Source: Voacanga thouarsii
Lineage: Eukaryota > Streptophyta > Magnoliopsida > Gentianales > Apocynaceae
NCBI GenBank assembly: GCA_026120185.1
Contig: JANUWF010001938.1
Coordinates: 992,001-1,056,000, forward strand
DNA length: 64,000 nucleotides
Reading direction: 5' to 3'
Part shown: one piece after another, positions 50,304-61,973 of the stretch
Layout of the letters: each line of letters begins with the position of its first letter
Numbering within the stretch: the first letter of the stretch is position 1
The notes under the pieces: generated by a model
The model's input: the letters and a program-made list of their open reading frames with translations, nothing else
Databases searched by the model: none
Told to the model about the DNA's origin: nothing
Made by a program: the position numbers and the translations under genes

Positions 50304-53300
50304 ATGGCTGTTGTTAATGATGATGTATACATTATTGATAGTGGAACTACACACACCATACTAAAAAATGAGAAATATTTTTCTGATCTCAAAATGGGAG
50401 AAATAAATATTTATACGATAAACGGTAGTGCAAATGTAATTGAGGGCTCCGGAAGAGCTAGTATATTGTTGCCTAAAGGAACAACAATTATTATTGATAA
50501 GTCACTATTTTCCTCAAAATCCAGAAGAAATTTATTGAGTTTTAAAGATATCCGCATAAATGGGTATCATGTTGAAACAAATGAGGAAAATGGGATTGAG
50601 CATCTTTTTATTACTCAAATGCATTTGGGTAAGAAATCGGTATTAGAAAAACTGCCGTCTTTTTCTACTGGTCTATATTTTGTAAAAATACGTACAATTG
50701 AAATTTATCATCTAGTAAACCAGAAGTTTACTGATCCTTTTAGCATTTGGCATGACCGGTTGGGTCATCAGGATCTACCATGATGAGAAGAATCATTGAG
50801 AATACACATGGTCATCCTTTAAAAAATAAAAGGATATTAACATCAGAAAAATTCGCATGTACTGCATGTTCCCTAGGAAAATTAATTGTTAAACCATCAC
50901 CAGTAAAAGTAGGAGCTGAAAGTCCTACATTTATCGAACGGATTCACGGAGATATTTGTAGACCTATTGATCCACCATGTGGACCGTTCAAATATTTTAT
51001 GGTCTTAATTGATGCATCATCCCGATGGTCACATGTATGTTTATTATCTACTCGCAACCTAACGTTTGCGAGATTACTTGCTTAAATAATTAAATTACGA
51101 GCACAATTTCCTGACCATCACATTAAAAATATCTGTTTGGATAATGCTGGTGAATTTTCATCACATGCTTCTGATACATATTGCATGTCAATTGGGATTA
51201 ATGTTGAATATCCTGTAGCTCATGTTCACACATAAAATGGTCTTGCTGAATCTTTGATTAAACGATTACAATTAATTGCTAGACCATTATTAATGAAAAC
51301 CAATCTCCCAACATCTGCCTGGGAACATGCTATTCTACATGCTGCAACACTTGTACGTATAAGACCGACTAGTTATCATAAATTCTCTCCTTTGCAATTG
51401 GTTTTGGGTCGAGAACCAAATATTGCTCATTTAAGAATTTTTGGGTGTGCTGTATATATTCCAATTGCACCAAACCAACGTACAAAGATGGATCCTCAAA
51501 GAAGAAAGGGGATATACGTTGGATATGATTCTCCCTCTATTATCGGGTATGTTGAACCCACGACAGGAGATGTATTCACGAGCAAGATTTGCTTGATTGT
51601 CATTTTGATGAATCATTATTCCCTAAATTAGGGGAGAACCAAAACAGCATAAAAAGGATCTTACTTGGACAACATCATTAAATTATCTTGATTCGCGTAC
51701 AAGCGCATGTGAACTTGAAGTTCAAAAGATAATTCATTTGCAAAGCATTGCAAATCAAATGCCAGACGCTTTTGTTGACTCCATAAGAGTTACAAAATCG
51801 CATATTCCAGCTATAAATGCTCCTATTCGAATTGAAGTTCCAACAGAACAAAATATTATACCTATAGCTGCTGAGTCAAAAACACGCCAGAAGCATGGCA
51901 GACCTCTTGGTTCTAAAGATAAAAATCCTCGAAAGAAAATATGATTAAATGATCCAGAAGATCATATTGAAGAAAAGAATGATAAAGACCAAGAGAGAAC
52001 CGATGACAAAGAACCAGAAGTTGATGAAAGTAACACTGAAATTTCTATCAATTATACCACTTCGGTAGAAGTTGGAATCGGATAGAAGCTGTTATTGATA
52101 ATATATTTGCATACAATATATCTCTTGATGTTACACGGGATAATGATGATCCTGAACCAATATCGATTGATGAATGTCGGCATAGAAAAGATTGGTTGCA
52201 ATGGAAAGATGCGATTCAATCGGAGTTAAATGCACCGACAAAACGTGAAGTCTTCGGACTGCAATCCGAACACCAGAAGGTGTAAAACCTGTTGGTTACA
52301 AATGGATATTTGTGCAAAAGCGCAATGAAAAGAGTGAAATCGTTCGATATAAAGCGCGATTAGTAGCCCAAGGTTTTTCACAAAGACCAGGTATTGACTA
52401 TGATGAAACTTATTCTCCTGTTGTTGATGCTATTACACTCCGATATCTTATCAGTTTGGCAGTACATGAAAAGATAGATATGCGCCTATTAGATGTTGTC
52501 ACTGCTTACTTGTATGGAAATTTAGAAAATGATGTTTACATGAAAATTCCGAAGGATTTCATATGCCGAAGCATATAAACATTATCCTCGTGAAAATTAC
52601 TCCATCAAGTTGCAGAAATCATTATATGGCACTGAAGCAATCCGGGCGCATGTGGTTCACACGTCTTAGTGAATATTTATTGAAAGCGGGATTTAAAAAT
52701 GACCAGGTATGTCCATGTGTTTTTATTAAGAAATCTGGTTCTAAATTTGTGATATTAGCTATATATATTGATAATATTAATCTTATTGGAACTCCTAAAG
52801 AGCTCCAAGAAACAATTGATTATTTAAAAAGAGAATTCGAAATCAAGGATTTTGGTAAAACCAAATTTTGCCTTGGTTTACAAATTGAACATCTGGAGAG
52901 TGGAACATTTATTCATCAATCAACATATACAGCAAAAATGCTAAAAAGATTTTACATGGACAAAGCACATCCATTGAGTATTCCAATGATCGTCCGATCA
53001 TTAAATGTGGATAAAGATCATTTCCGACCTCAAGAAAATGATGAAGAACTCCTTGGTCCTAAAGTACCATATCTCAGTGCAATTGGTGCATTGATATATC
53101 TTGCTAATAACACACGACTTGATATTGTTTTTGCTGTCAATTTATTAGCAAGATTTAGTTCTTCACCAACACGACGACATTGGAATGGAATTAAACAAGT
53201 CCTTGGATATCTCCAAGGTACAATTGATCTCGGATTATTTTATTCAAATAAAACCAGTCCAACATTGATAGGTTATGCGAGATCTCTGGTTATTTATCCG

Positions 53301-53790
53301 ATCCACATAAAGCACGTTCTCAAACGGGTTATCTATTTACATGTGAAAATACTTGTTATATCATGGCGTTCTACGAAACAATCTATAGCGACTACTTCTT
53401 CAAATCATGCTTGAAATTATAGCCATTCATGAAGCAAGTCGAGAATGTGTATGGCTAAGATCCATGATTCATTATATCCGAGAAAGTTGTGGATTATCAT
53501 CAATCAAAGGTATTCCAACTCCTCTTTATGAAGACAATGCAGCTTGCATAGTTCAATTACGAGGAGGATATATTAAAGGAGATCGGACAAAACATATTTC
53601 ACCAAAATTATTCTTTACTCATGAACTCCAGAAGAAAGGTGAAATTGATGTGCTACAAATTCGATCATGTGATAACCTCGCAGATATTTTCACGAAGACT
53701 CTACCGACTGCAACATTTGAGAAGTTGAGATATAAAATCGGTATGCGTCAGTTTAAAGATTTAAAGGAATCATCTCATCAGAGGGAGTAA
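50304..53790 (+). pseudogene. Broken pol of copia element C
   Basis: Has its own ATG (MAVVNDDVYIIDSGTTHT), with the protease DSG at residues 11-13. The GAG-preintegrase WHDRLGHQ follows, then the integrase core (HGDICRPIDPPCG, DASSRWSHVCLL), the RT (DETYSPVVDAITLRYL, LLDVVTAYLYGNLE, YGLKQSGRMWF, YIDN in place of YVDD), and RNase H (SWRSTKQSIATTSSNHAE) to the stop at 53790. Frameshifts or stops near 50780, 51085, 51235, 51635, 51945, 52575 and 53410 break it. Confidence 0.88.
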
Positions 53791-53914
53791 TAAATAGACA
53801 TATAGAATAGTGTACTCTTTTTCCTTCACTAGATTTTTTTGCCACTGGGTTTTTATCTAGTAATGTTTTAACGAGGCATATTCTTTATGTAATGAATGGA
53901 CATCCAAGGGGGAG

Positions 53915-54279
53915 TGTTATGAATTATTGGAATCTTTATTAATTACTGGAGGCTCCACTAATTATGAATTTATGTGAATTATTATAAAAGATTTTTATGG
54001 ATGTCCACCATTTAGTGGAGACACCACTAATTAAGATTAGTGGAAGATGATGTATGCCATGATGTAATCCACTAATTAGAGCTCTATAAATAGAACTATT
54101 CTCTAAGCTTGTAATACACCATTATTTTGTGAAAGAAAGATTAGTGAAAGAATGATTAGAGAAAGAATTGTGAGAGAAAGAAATAGAGAAGTTTGAAGAG
54201 AAATTCTTGTGCAAAGAATAGTTAGAATTTTCTTAGTGTGTAGTGTGTAGATTTTATTCTAACACTACCCTAATTTTAT

Positions 54280-54283
<4 letters not shown>
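53915..54283 (+). repeat. 3' LTR of copia element C
   Basis: Same length as the 5' LTR with about eight substitutions, several of them G-to-A as expected from decay of methylated cytosines on the other strand. Confidence 0.95.
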
Positions 54284-54323
<40 letters not shown>

Positions 54324-54765
54324 TATATAAATAGATTATATAACTATATATATATACACATATATATAGGTGAACTATATATAAGTTGTATATGTATACA
54401 TATTATATAGATTATATATATATGTATATATATACACACACACTATATAAATTATTGGTAGATTATATATATTATATATGATTATATATGTATGTAAAGG
54501 TAAATTATATATGTATATAAAATAAAATAAAGTAGAAAAGAAGAGAAAAAATAAAAAAAGTAATCAATTATTAATTTTACTCTTATTAATCTAGTGATAT
54601 GATAAATACGTGAATTATTGGAAACCACCACAAAAGTTTTTTATATGATTAAAAAATTTTGAATAAAAATATATTGAAAGCAAAAAAATTTTTTTAAAAA
54701 AATCTTTATAATTATTTTCGGGTCCAAACGGGCCCCCACTTCCTCGTTGGACCGAGACCAGGGAT

Positions 54766-55370
54766 CACTACTAGAAACTAGGCAATCAGTCACGGAAATT
54801 AACCACAGAAACTAGAGTAGGAGATCACCCACGGATCAACCACGGATTAGCCACAAAAATTTTTAAAAATTTGATTATATATTGATAAAAGATTTTCGTG
54901 GCTGATCACCTGCGAATCAGCCACGAAAATATTTTTTCAATATATAATCAATATTTGATAAAAAATGTCGTGGCTGATTCGTGGGTAAATCAGACACGAA
55001 TCAGCCACGGATATTTTCGTTGCTGATCAGTTATGAATCAGCTACGAAAATCTTTTATCAATATATAATCAATTTTTTAAAATTTTTATGGCTGATTTGT
55101 AGGTGATCAGTCACAAAAAGCTTTTATCAAATATTAATTATATATTGATAAAAGATTTTGTGGCTGATTCACCAATTTTGTGGCTGATTCGTGGGTGAAT
55201 CAGCCACGGACATTTTCGTGGCTGTTCACCTACGAATCAGCCACGAAAATCTTTTATCAATATATAATCAATTTTTTAAAAATTTTTCGTGGCTGATCAG
55301 TCACAAATCAACTACGGATTTTTTTCGTGATTGATCTCCTACGAATCAGCTACAAAAATCTTTGATCAAT
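54766..55370. mobile_element. CACTA-type transposon end with subterminal repeat array
   Basis: CACTACTAGAAA at 54766-54777 matches the plant CACTA (En/Spm) terminus. It is followed by about 600 bp in which words of the type CGTGGCTGAT and ATCAGCCACGAAAAT recur about a dozen times in both orientations, as in CACTA subterminal regions. I find no matching TTTCTAGTAGTG end downstream, so it is a truncated end or has decayed. AT-rich DNA follows to 55900. Confidence 0.7.
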
Positions 55371-55900
55371 ATATATTTATAAATAAATATTTAAAAATAT
55401 TTATATATAAATTAATAATTATTTACATATAACTATTTATATATAAATATATAAAAAATATTTTATATATAAATATAAATATAAATATAAATATTATTAA
55501 AAATAAATATTTTTAAATATAAATATTTATATATATAAATAAATATTTATATATAAATAAAAATGCATATTTATTTTATATATTTTAAAAAATATTTATA
55601 TATAAATATTTATAAATATTTATAAATATATATAAATATTTATCTATATAAATAAATATATTATATATATACATATGTATATAAATATATATATATATTA
55701 TGTATGTATATATTTGAAAAAATTATTTGATAAAAACGATAAAATAATTAACAGTATATAAACTTTTAATTATATAAATATACAAAATAATTTATTATAT
55801 TGAATAATATGGTTTCATAGTAAATTGAGTATAATTGTTGTATTTTGTAATAGTATAAAGATTTTAAAAAAATATATAAAATGAATGTTAGGAATGGTTT
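55371..55900. repeat. AT-rich low-complexity tract
   Basis: Almost pure A/T built from TATAAATATTTATA-like words, probably decayed interior of the CACTA fragment. No coding signal. Confidence 0.5.
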
Positions 55901-55934
55901 AAATGAAAAAAAAAAAAGAGAGGCATGTCCAAAC

Positions 55935-56030
55935 AATTGAACATAGCCCAATTGGTTAAGTCTCAACTTCTCATATGGGAGGTCATGGGTTCAACTCTCA
56001 AAGGACTCAAAACTTTTTTCAATTAATTTA
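55935..56030 (+). mobile_element. tRNA-like SINE or tRNA relic
   Basis: A-box-like TAGCCCAATTGG (55944-55955) and B-box-like GGTTCAACTC (55988-55997) at a tRNA-like distance, inside the nested block. No full cloverleaf and no clear target duplication; extent approximate. Confidence 0.45.
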
Positions 56031-56325
56031 AAGGTTACAATCAAAGTTGCAATTGGTCGATCAACCGCGCCGTATGAGGCAAAATCGAATCGCATAATCG
56101 AAATTTCTAATCTCCGATCCATTGCCATCCCATCCTTCGGTTGGGGGACATCTGGGCGTTCCCAGGCTCAACCAGGCAATCTTGGTAAGAGTACAAAAAA
56201 TCAATCATTTTATTTTTTTTATATAAATTCAAAGATATACAAGCATTTCATTGATCATGCTTACACATGTGTACCACCATAGGTCAGTTTGTGATGGTGC
56301 CAATACAGTAATTAATTCTCACCCA

Positions 56326-56363
<38 letters not shown>

Positions 56364-56585
56364 TTATTTATTTATATATGAGTATTTTTATAATTTCACT
56401 TGCCAATAATAATAAAAATTTCTAGTATAATAGAATATATAGTAGATGGATTGGTTCGTAGGAATTAAACATATACCTTAGATAATTAAAATTTTAAAAT
56501 TGGTCAATCTCAATATATAATTAAGAGGCTAAGAGCTAAAGTAAAATCCCAAGAGACAGTGATCATCCATGGATCTTATTTACTA

Positions 56586-56860
56586 CTCCCTCCGTCTCAT
56601 AATATAAGTCGTTTGAAATTTGTTTTACTGTTCTAAATTATAAATCGTGGGGACTTTTCAAGAATGTTTTGAAACTGCTTTTACATTTTTGTCCTTATTT
56701 ATTATTCTCTTTCCCCGTTTTCTCTCTCATCTCTTCTCTTATTTCCAAGACATTTAAATAGAGGTGTTTTAGAAAGAAAAAACATAAAATCACCTTATTT
56801 TCAAAAATCTTAATATGTGTGAAATTAAATCAAACGACTTATATTATAGGATGGAGGGAG
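56586..56860. mobile_element. Stowaway MITE
   Basis: 275 bp. The ends CTCCCTCCGTCTCATAATAT and TATTATAGGATGGAGGGAG form a strong inverted repeat, with TA duplications at 56584-56585 and 56861-56862. No coding capacity. Confidence 0.88.
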
Positions 56861-56862
56861 TA

Positions 56863-59800
56863 ATGTTATTATTAAAGGCTTCTTTTAATGAAGGGGTTGC
56901 GTCCATCCAACATATTCTCAGCATTCTGTAATTGAACAGGATTTGATAATAATTAGTCAAAGAGTTAACAGTTTAGGTGATTGCTTGCTTTCCCCGAAGA
57001 CGGAGAAAGCTGAGGAAGACAAACTATCAATTTGCATGATGGGAAGAACATGGGAAGCATTTGGAAGCACTTCTAATTCACATACAGTACTGTGCTGTGC
57101 TGCACACAGACATGACCAAACATATCCCCGTGTATATATATATATATATACCTCTGCTACCCTCATCCATGTAGATTCCTGGAAGCTTCACAACAGGAAG
57201 AAGAGAGTATACCCCGGCCTATCTCTGTTTCTATATTTATATATTATGCATACAGCTAAGAAATTGCGAAGACTTAATTTGATGATAAAATTCTATGTGT
57301 CTAGTCTATGTTCAACGCATGTCTACGCATTTATATTACTGTGGTACGTACGGAGTGGGAAGAAATGTATGAAATAAAAGCCAATCACTATTATTAGTAC
57401 ATAAATTTGAAAAACCCAGGACGTTCCAACTTCCACGTGCAGCTCTAGTTTCCAATGGTGCAATGCAATTGAGCTGCTCTCTGCTGCTGTTTCTTTGGTT
57501 TTGTCCTCTTCGCTACGTGCATTTTAATTACTACATTTCAGCCAACGGCTGGCTAATAGCTGTAACCTCCCTCCATTCCCTTCCGCCTTCTTTCTAGCTA
57601 TGGATAATATATTGGACGGATGCATGCATGGTCGGATCATGGATGGATATATATGTAGGAAATGCAGGCTACAGATGCTGAAATATATATATAGTAGAAT
57701 TCAAGAAAGATACTCCTTGCATTGCCCTTGCCCCCTCAATCAGTACTCGTGTCATTCATCACTTAGCTGTTCTTCCTTGTCCTTTTCTGTGTCGTCGATC
57801 GGCATCCATTTACCATCTCAATTCTCAAACCTCAACTAGAAAACTACGCAAGTGGATATAGAACTACTCATTTTAACTTATTTGTTGGCTTTCTCATAGC
57901 TAGATTGGATATGTAGTTACCCTACTCGCTACATAGGTATAAAAGAGAATTTACACCGTAGAAGGGGGGCCAGTAGGGTAACTAGTCAAAGTGAAAAATG
58001 AAGTAAAAGTGGGAGGTAAATCATTGTGATCGGTTAGGAGGAAGAGAAGCATTATAATGCGTTGGGGAGCCCTCGATGCATGAGTCCTTGTTGGACGGAG
58101 CTGATTAAGCTAATCATCAAATTAAGACTACTATTACTAGTAATTCAAAGGAGGCAACAATGGCTGATCACCCAAAGTTCTTCCGACAGCCCTCATTATT
58201 TTTCTTTAATTAATTAATAGCGCTTGCAATTTTAATCCAAAATTAATGTTCCGGACTTTACGTTGCAACAATCATTATTACAACCTTAATTTAACATAGC
58301 ATATAGTAGTAGTAGTAATATTCTTCTTCATCTTCAAGTGGAAGTGACATTATTAGGACATTTTTGGCCGATCAATTTTCATACATTCTTAATTAAGCTC
58401 TTACATCATCAAAAAAACAAAAAGAATTCATACTAGTATTAGTAAGTGCTACGTGCAAAGCAAAAGAGGCCAAAATCTGACGGCTAAGAATAATGGGCTG
58501 AGAGAATCTGATGCCACAGAGAGCTTGTCCGGAAGCTGCACTTCACACCATCCCAACCGGCAATCACTGTCTTCTCCTCCTCATCCTCAGCCATTTTCTT
58601 CAATATCACATTCACACGTGTTACCTCTTTTGCCGCTGCTTCTCAATTCTAAATTTCTCATCATATATAGAAACTCCTTCTAAGTCCTAAGCAAAGGAAA
58701 CTCCCCTTGTCATTGTCCATATATCTATGATCACCTGTCCATATAAGGCCCCCCCTTCCTTTGCATATAATATTAGAATTTCACTGTTTAATTAATGGGG
58801 TGTAAAGATTATTCTATTCGTTAAGAATTAATTCCGCAAATTATTAATTATATAACCATCAGACAAACCACACTATTATATATTAAGTTTAAGTACTAAC
58901 CCCTAAGTCCAATAATTAAAGGAGCAAAGACGTGATTAGGAAAGCAAATGGGGAGTTTAGATTATGCCTCTTTATGTTAGAAAAAGAAAAAGAAAATGGG
59001 AATGGAGTTTGTTCCATCCGACAATGCTGTGTGGGCGACATTGTTTTATGTGGTACGTTTGGACCATATTCAAATAGGATGGGATTGATGGATCAAATAT
59101 GTTTGATTTTGATTCTTTTCTCTATCCCCCTTACCTACTGCCTAATTTGGCTGTGTCCCTACACAAATATCCTGTTCTGTCGAATTCTACTATTGTAAAT
59201 TAGACATAAACATATTTTTTAATATAAATTTTATTTTTTAAAAAACAAATAAATATATATATTTAGAAAAAATAAAATAAATAAAGAGACGTAAGAACGA
59301 ACGAAAGTAGAAGAAAGAATAGTGGGTGTTTTGGATGTTCTGTCGTACAGGTGCAGCTGTGTTGTCGGGGTCAAAGAGCGAAGACTAATACCGTCGGTGA
59401 TCTTTGAGGAAGACACCAGCAAATAAGTAAGGTCCCAACCCTGCCCCCCCTCTGCATAACTATGTCTTTGCCTCAGATATCCTTCCTTCATAAAAAAACC
59501 CTCCAGTTTGCATATGCTCTCTCTCCCGGATGGATCATAAGTACTCTCCATTACTGCCTCTCTTCCTTCTTAACATTGCTTGCCCTACGACTGTTTACTA
59601 TTCTTGTGAGCTTTCATTCTCGTCGGCACCTTTCCTTTAATATGTACTCCCTCCGTCCCATTAAAATTGACATTGGTTGACTTGATACGATATTTTATAC
59701 AAAAATAAAAATTAAAATATCATAATAATATAATAAAAATAATAAATATATAGGTCCCACAATACTTTATGTCAAATCTAAATATATAAAAATAATATAT

Positions 59801-61840
59801 GTGGGGTATATTGATTATTTTATAATAAATTGTATAGTAAAAACTTTCCTTTTAAGAAAAGTGTCAAATTTTTGTTGGGACGGATGGAGTATAATTTAAA
59901 GAAAATAAAAACAAATCATATATAACTACAATGATAATAATATTACTCGTTTTTTTCTTAAAAATTGATTCGTTGACTATGAAAGATACTAGGAATCTGG
60001 ATCGAGTTTTTTCCTTTTATATCTCAAAAAATTTGCATAAGATATTTCTCTAAAAAGAAAGAAAGGAAAAAAAAAAAGGAAATGCACAACTCTTGTTGGG
60101 TTGCATGAGATGATAAACGAGTACGGTAAACATAAATACTTGCCCTTTTGTCCTGCCAACCAATGAAAAGAAAAGTTGAAGAGATTGATCAAAGTCTCTC
60201 AATGTTTCATCATTCTGTCACTGAAGGAAGTCATTCAATTCGAAACCAAATGAAGATGGAATGCATTCATGTTTCAATGGAATCGAATCTAGCCACCTTG
60301 TAACTAACAAAAGAAGGGAAAATGGATAAGCATTTGAAGCAGCATTAATGAGACCTCTGGATTTGCAGTGAAAGTGATCCACTAGTTTCTCAACGACCTA
60401 AACACAGAAGTTGCATCTAAGCTAATTCAGCAATATAGTACCAGCAGTTCTATATAATGTGCTTGTGAGAGCAAAATATCAAATGCAATGGGGTCTTTGA
60501 CATTAATTAATTTTCAAGATTGGGGAAAGATCTACACACATTTATGAAGCTTAGGTTGTGACACATTCCCATCTATCATCTCAAATATATGTAGCAATAG
60601 TACTAGTGGAGCTAAAGACGATCGATCCGTGGTGATAAGAGAAGTGGGGAAAATAATTGACTTGTACATTTTAGGCTTCCTATTTCAATTTCAATGTCGG
60701 TACACGAAGCCGTACCAAGGGAGAGTAGAAACAAATGAATAAAGATGAGGAAGAAGAAGCAAAGCAATTAAAGTCCCACCACATCTCCTACTGCCCTACA
60801 TAGATTTTCCATTGATTGTTACGCCTCAGCCACTGTCCCTCCTCCTTTTGTTTTTTGAATGTGGTAACTTTGACCCATTTAACTTCATGCATGGACATGG
60901 ACTTCTAACATTCTCTATATATGAGTGGTAAATTATATTTTGCATGTTGGATGTTCGAGTGTTGAGAGAAGACTAAAATCTAATCACTTAGGTCATGATC
61001 GATAATGTCAAAAGATAAAAATATACACTATTTTTATAATATTGAAAGGTGATGTATTTATAGGCTTGAAAACTAGTACAGTGCTTTTGTAAGACAAGAG
61101 AATTAGTTTGGAAGCAAAACAAAGGTTTCATTGTGAATTTAAATTGAAGGCAATTGAAACTTGAAAGAACTTTTCTTTCTTTATTTTCCCTCTTTTGTAT
61201 AGGTTGATAAAGAAATTACAGTTGGAAAATTAAACCAACAAACAGCACTTTCGACCAAACTTAACAATAAAGCAAAGGAATCTCTTGAATTACTATAAAA
61301 ATATTAATGCTCATTTTCATATAGGCCCCAGAAGACCAAAATGAATGAGAGAAAAGAAAAGAGATCCAGAAAGGAAAAGGCAAAGATAAAAACCTACTAT
61401 ACCATTCCTAGGGTGGGTTTGAGTTAGAGTAGGAAATAGGGATATACATATACATATAATATAAAGGATGAGCAAAGTCAAATGCTGAAGCCGCCAATAA
61501 GCAGCAAGTAATTGGCCTCCCGCTTCCACTTCTCTCTTTCCTCTAATTCTCTTTCAAACGAAAGAAAAAGAAACTCAAAAGATAATCGCCAAAGGAATGT
61601 TCGTTCCACGTTAATCATCTCTGTCCCACCCTCCAAAGAGGGAAAAAAAATGGAAAAATCATCTCTTGTCCCTCTCCTACCATTCCCACACTGTTAAACA
61701 AAGCAAATACTCCTACCTCCCTTTAATTTTCCGTCAACAAATTAACTAAAAGAAAAGAGCAAACACCCCCACGCATGCAAATTTCCGTACCCACCGCCCT
61801 TCCACCTTCCTTCTGTACTCTCTCCTCCATTACCCCGTTT
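56863..61840. other. Long intergenic region upstream of the patatin-like gene
   Basis: I find no convincing gene in 5 kb. ORFs are short and unconserved in appearance. There is one Stowaway MITE (59647-59889) and several AT microsatellites (57135-57151, for example). I looked for common conserved miRNA sequences and saw none. Part of it is probably regulatory DNA for the gene at 61974. Confidence 0.4.
59647..59889. mobile_element. Stowaway MITE
   Basis: 243 bp with ends CTCCCTCCGTCCCA and TGGGACGGATGGAG and TA on both sides (59645-59646, 59890-59891). Confidence 0.88.
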
Positions 61841-61843
61841 CAT

Positions 61844-61853
61844 TATATATATA
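61844..61853 (+). promoter_or_regulatory. TATA box of the patatin-like gene
   Basis: TATATATATA, 121 bp before the ATG, predicting a leader of about 90 nt that is rich in CT. Confidence 0.6.
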
Positions 61854-61973
61854 ACATGCCACTCCCTTTCCTTTCTTCATCTCACATTTCTGACTATCTC
61901 TTCTTCTCTTTCCATTCTTTCGGCAGTCGCTTCACTTTCAAAGGAATTTACTACTTTTATTAACTGTACTAAA

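Larger units (their letters stand above)
48686..54283 (+). mobile_element. Ty1/copia LTR element C, full length
   Basis: 5598 bp with LTRs of 369 bp each (48686-49054 and 53915-54283) that differ at about eight positions (roughly 98% identical). The target duplication ATATA flanks it (48681-48685, 54284-54288), because it landed in an (AT)n tract. Features in order: primer site 49055-49068, leader to 49135, gag 49156-50221, pol from 50304 with protease, integrase, RT and RNase H, polypurine tract AAGGGGGAG at 53906-53914. It is structurally complete, but gag and pol are broken by frameshifts and stops, and the RT active site reads YIDN where A and B have YVDD, so it is not active now. Size and LTR length suggest the Ale/Retrofit group (tentative). 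Confidence 0.95.
48471..56131. mobile_element. Non-autonomous TIR element copy 2, host of nested insertions
   Basis: The left end GGAATGACAATTTTCCC (48471) and right end ATTGCCATCCC (ending 56131) are diverged forms of the GGGATGGCAAT termini seen at 19069-19746. The AT core and right shoulder (54485-54760) align closely with 19330-19605 of copy 1. The element is interrupted by copia element C (48686-54283), by a CACTA-type end at 54766, and by a tRNA-like SINE near 55.95 kb. Without these it would be a few hundred bp long. Confidence 0.65.

Noticed and set aside
56943..57377. 144-residue plus-strand ORF
   Set aside because: It runs through an AT microsatellite, has no domain and no coding-like composition.
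59231..59551. 106-residue minus-strand ORF
   Set aside because: No family resemblance; ends in a homopolymer-like IYIYLF tract from AT-rich DNA.
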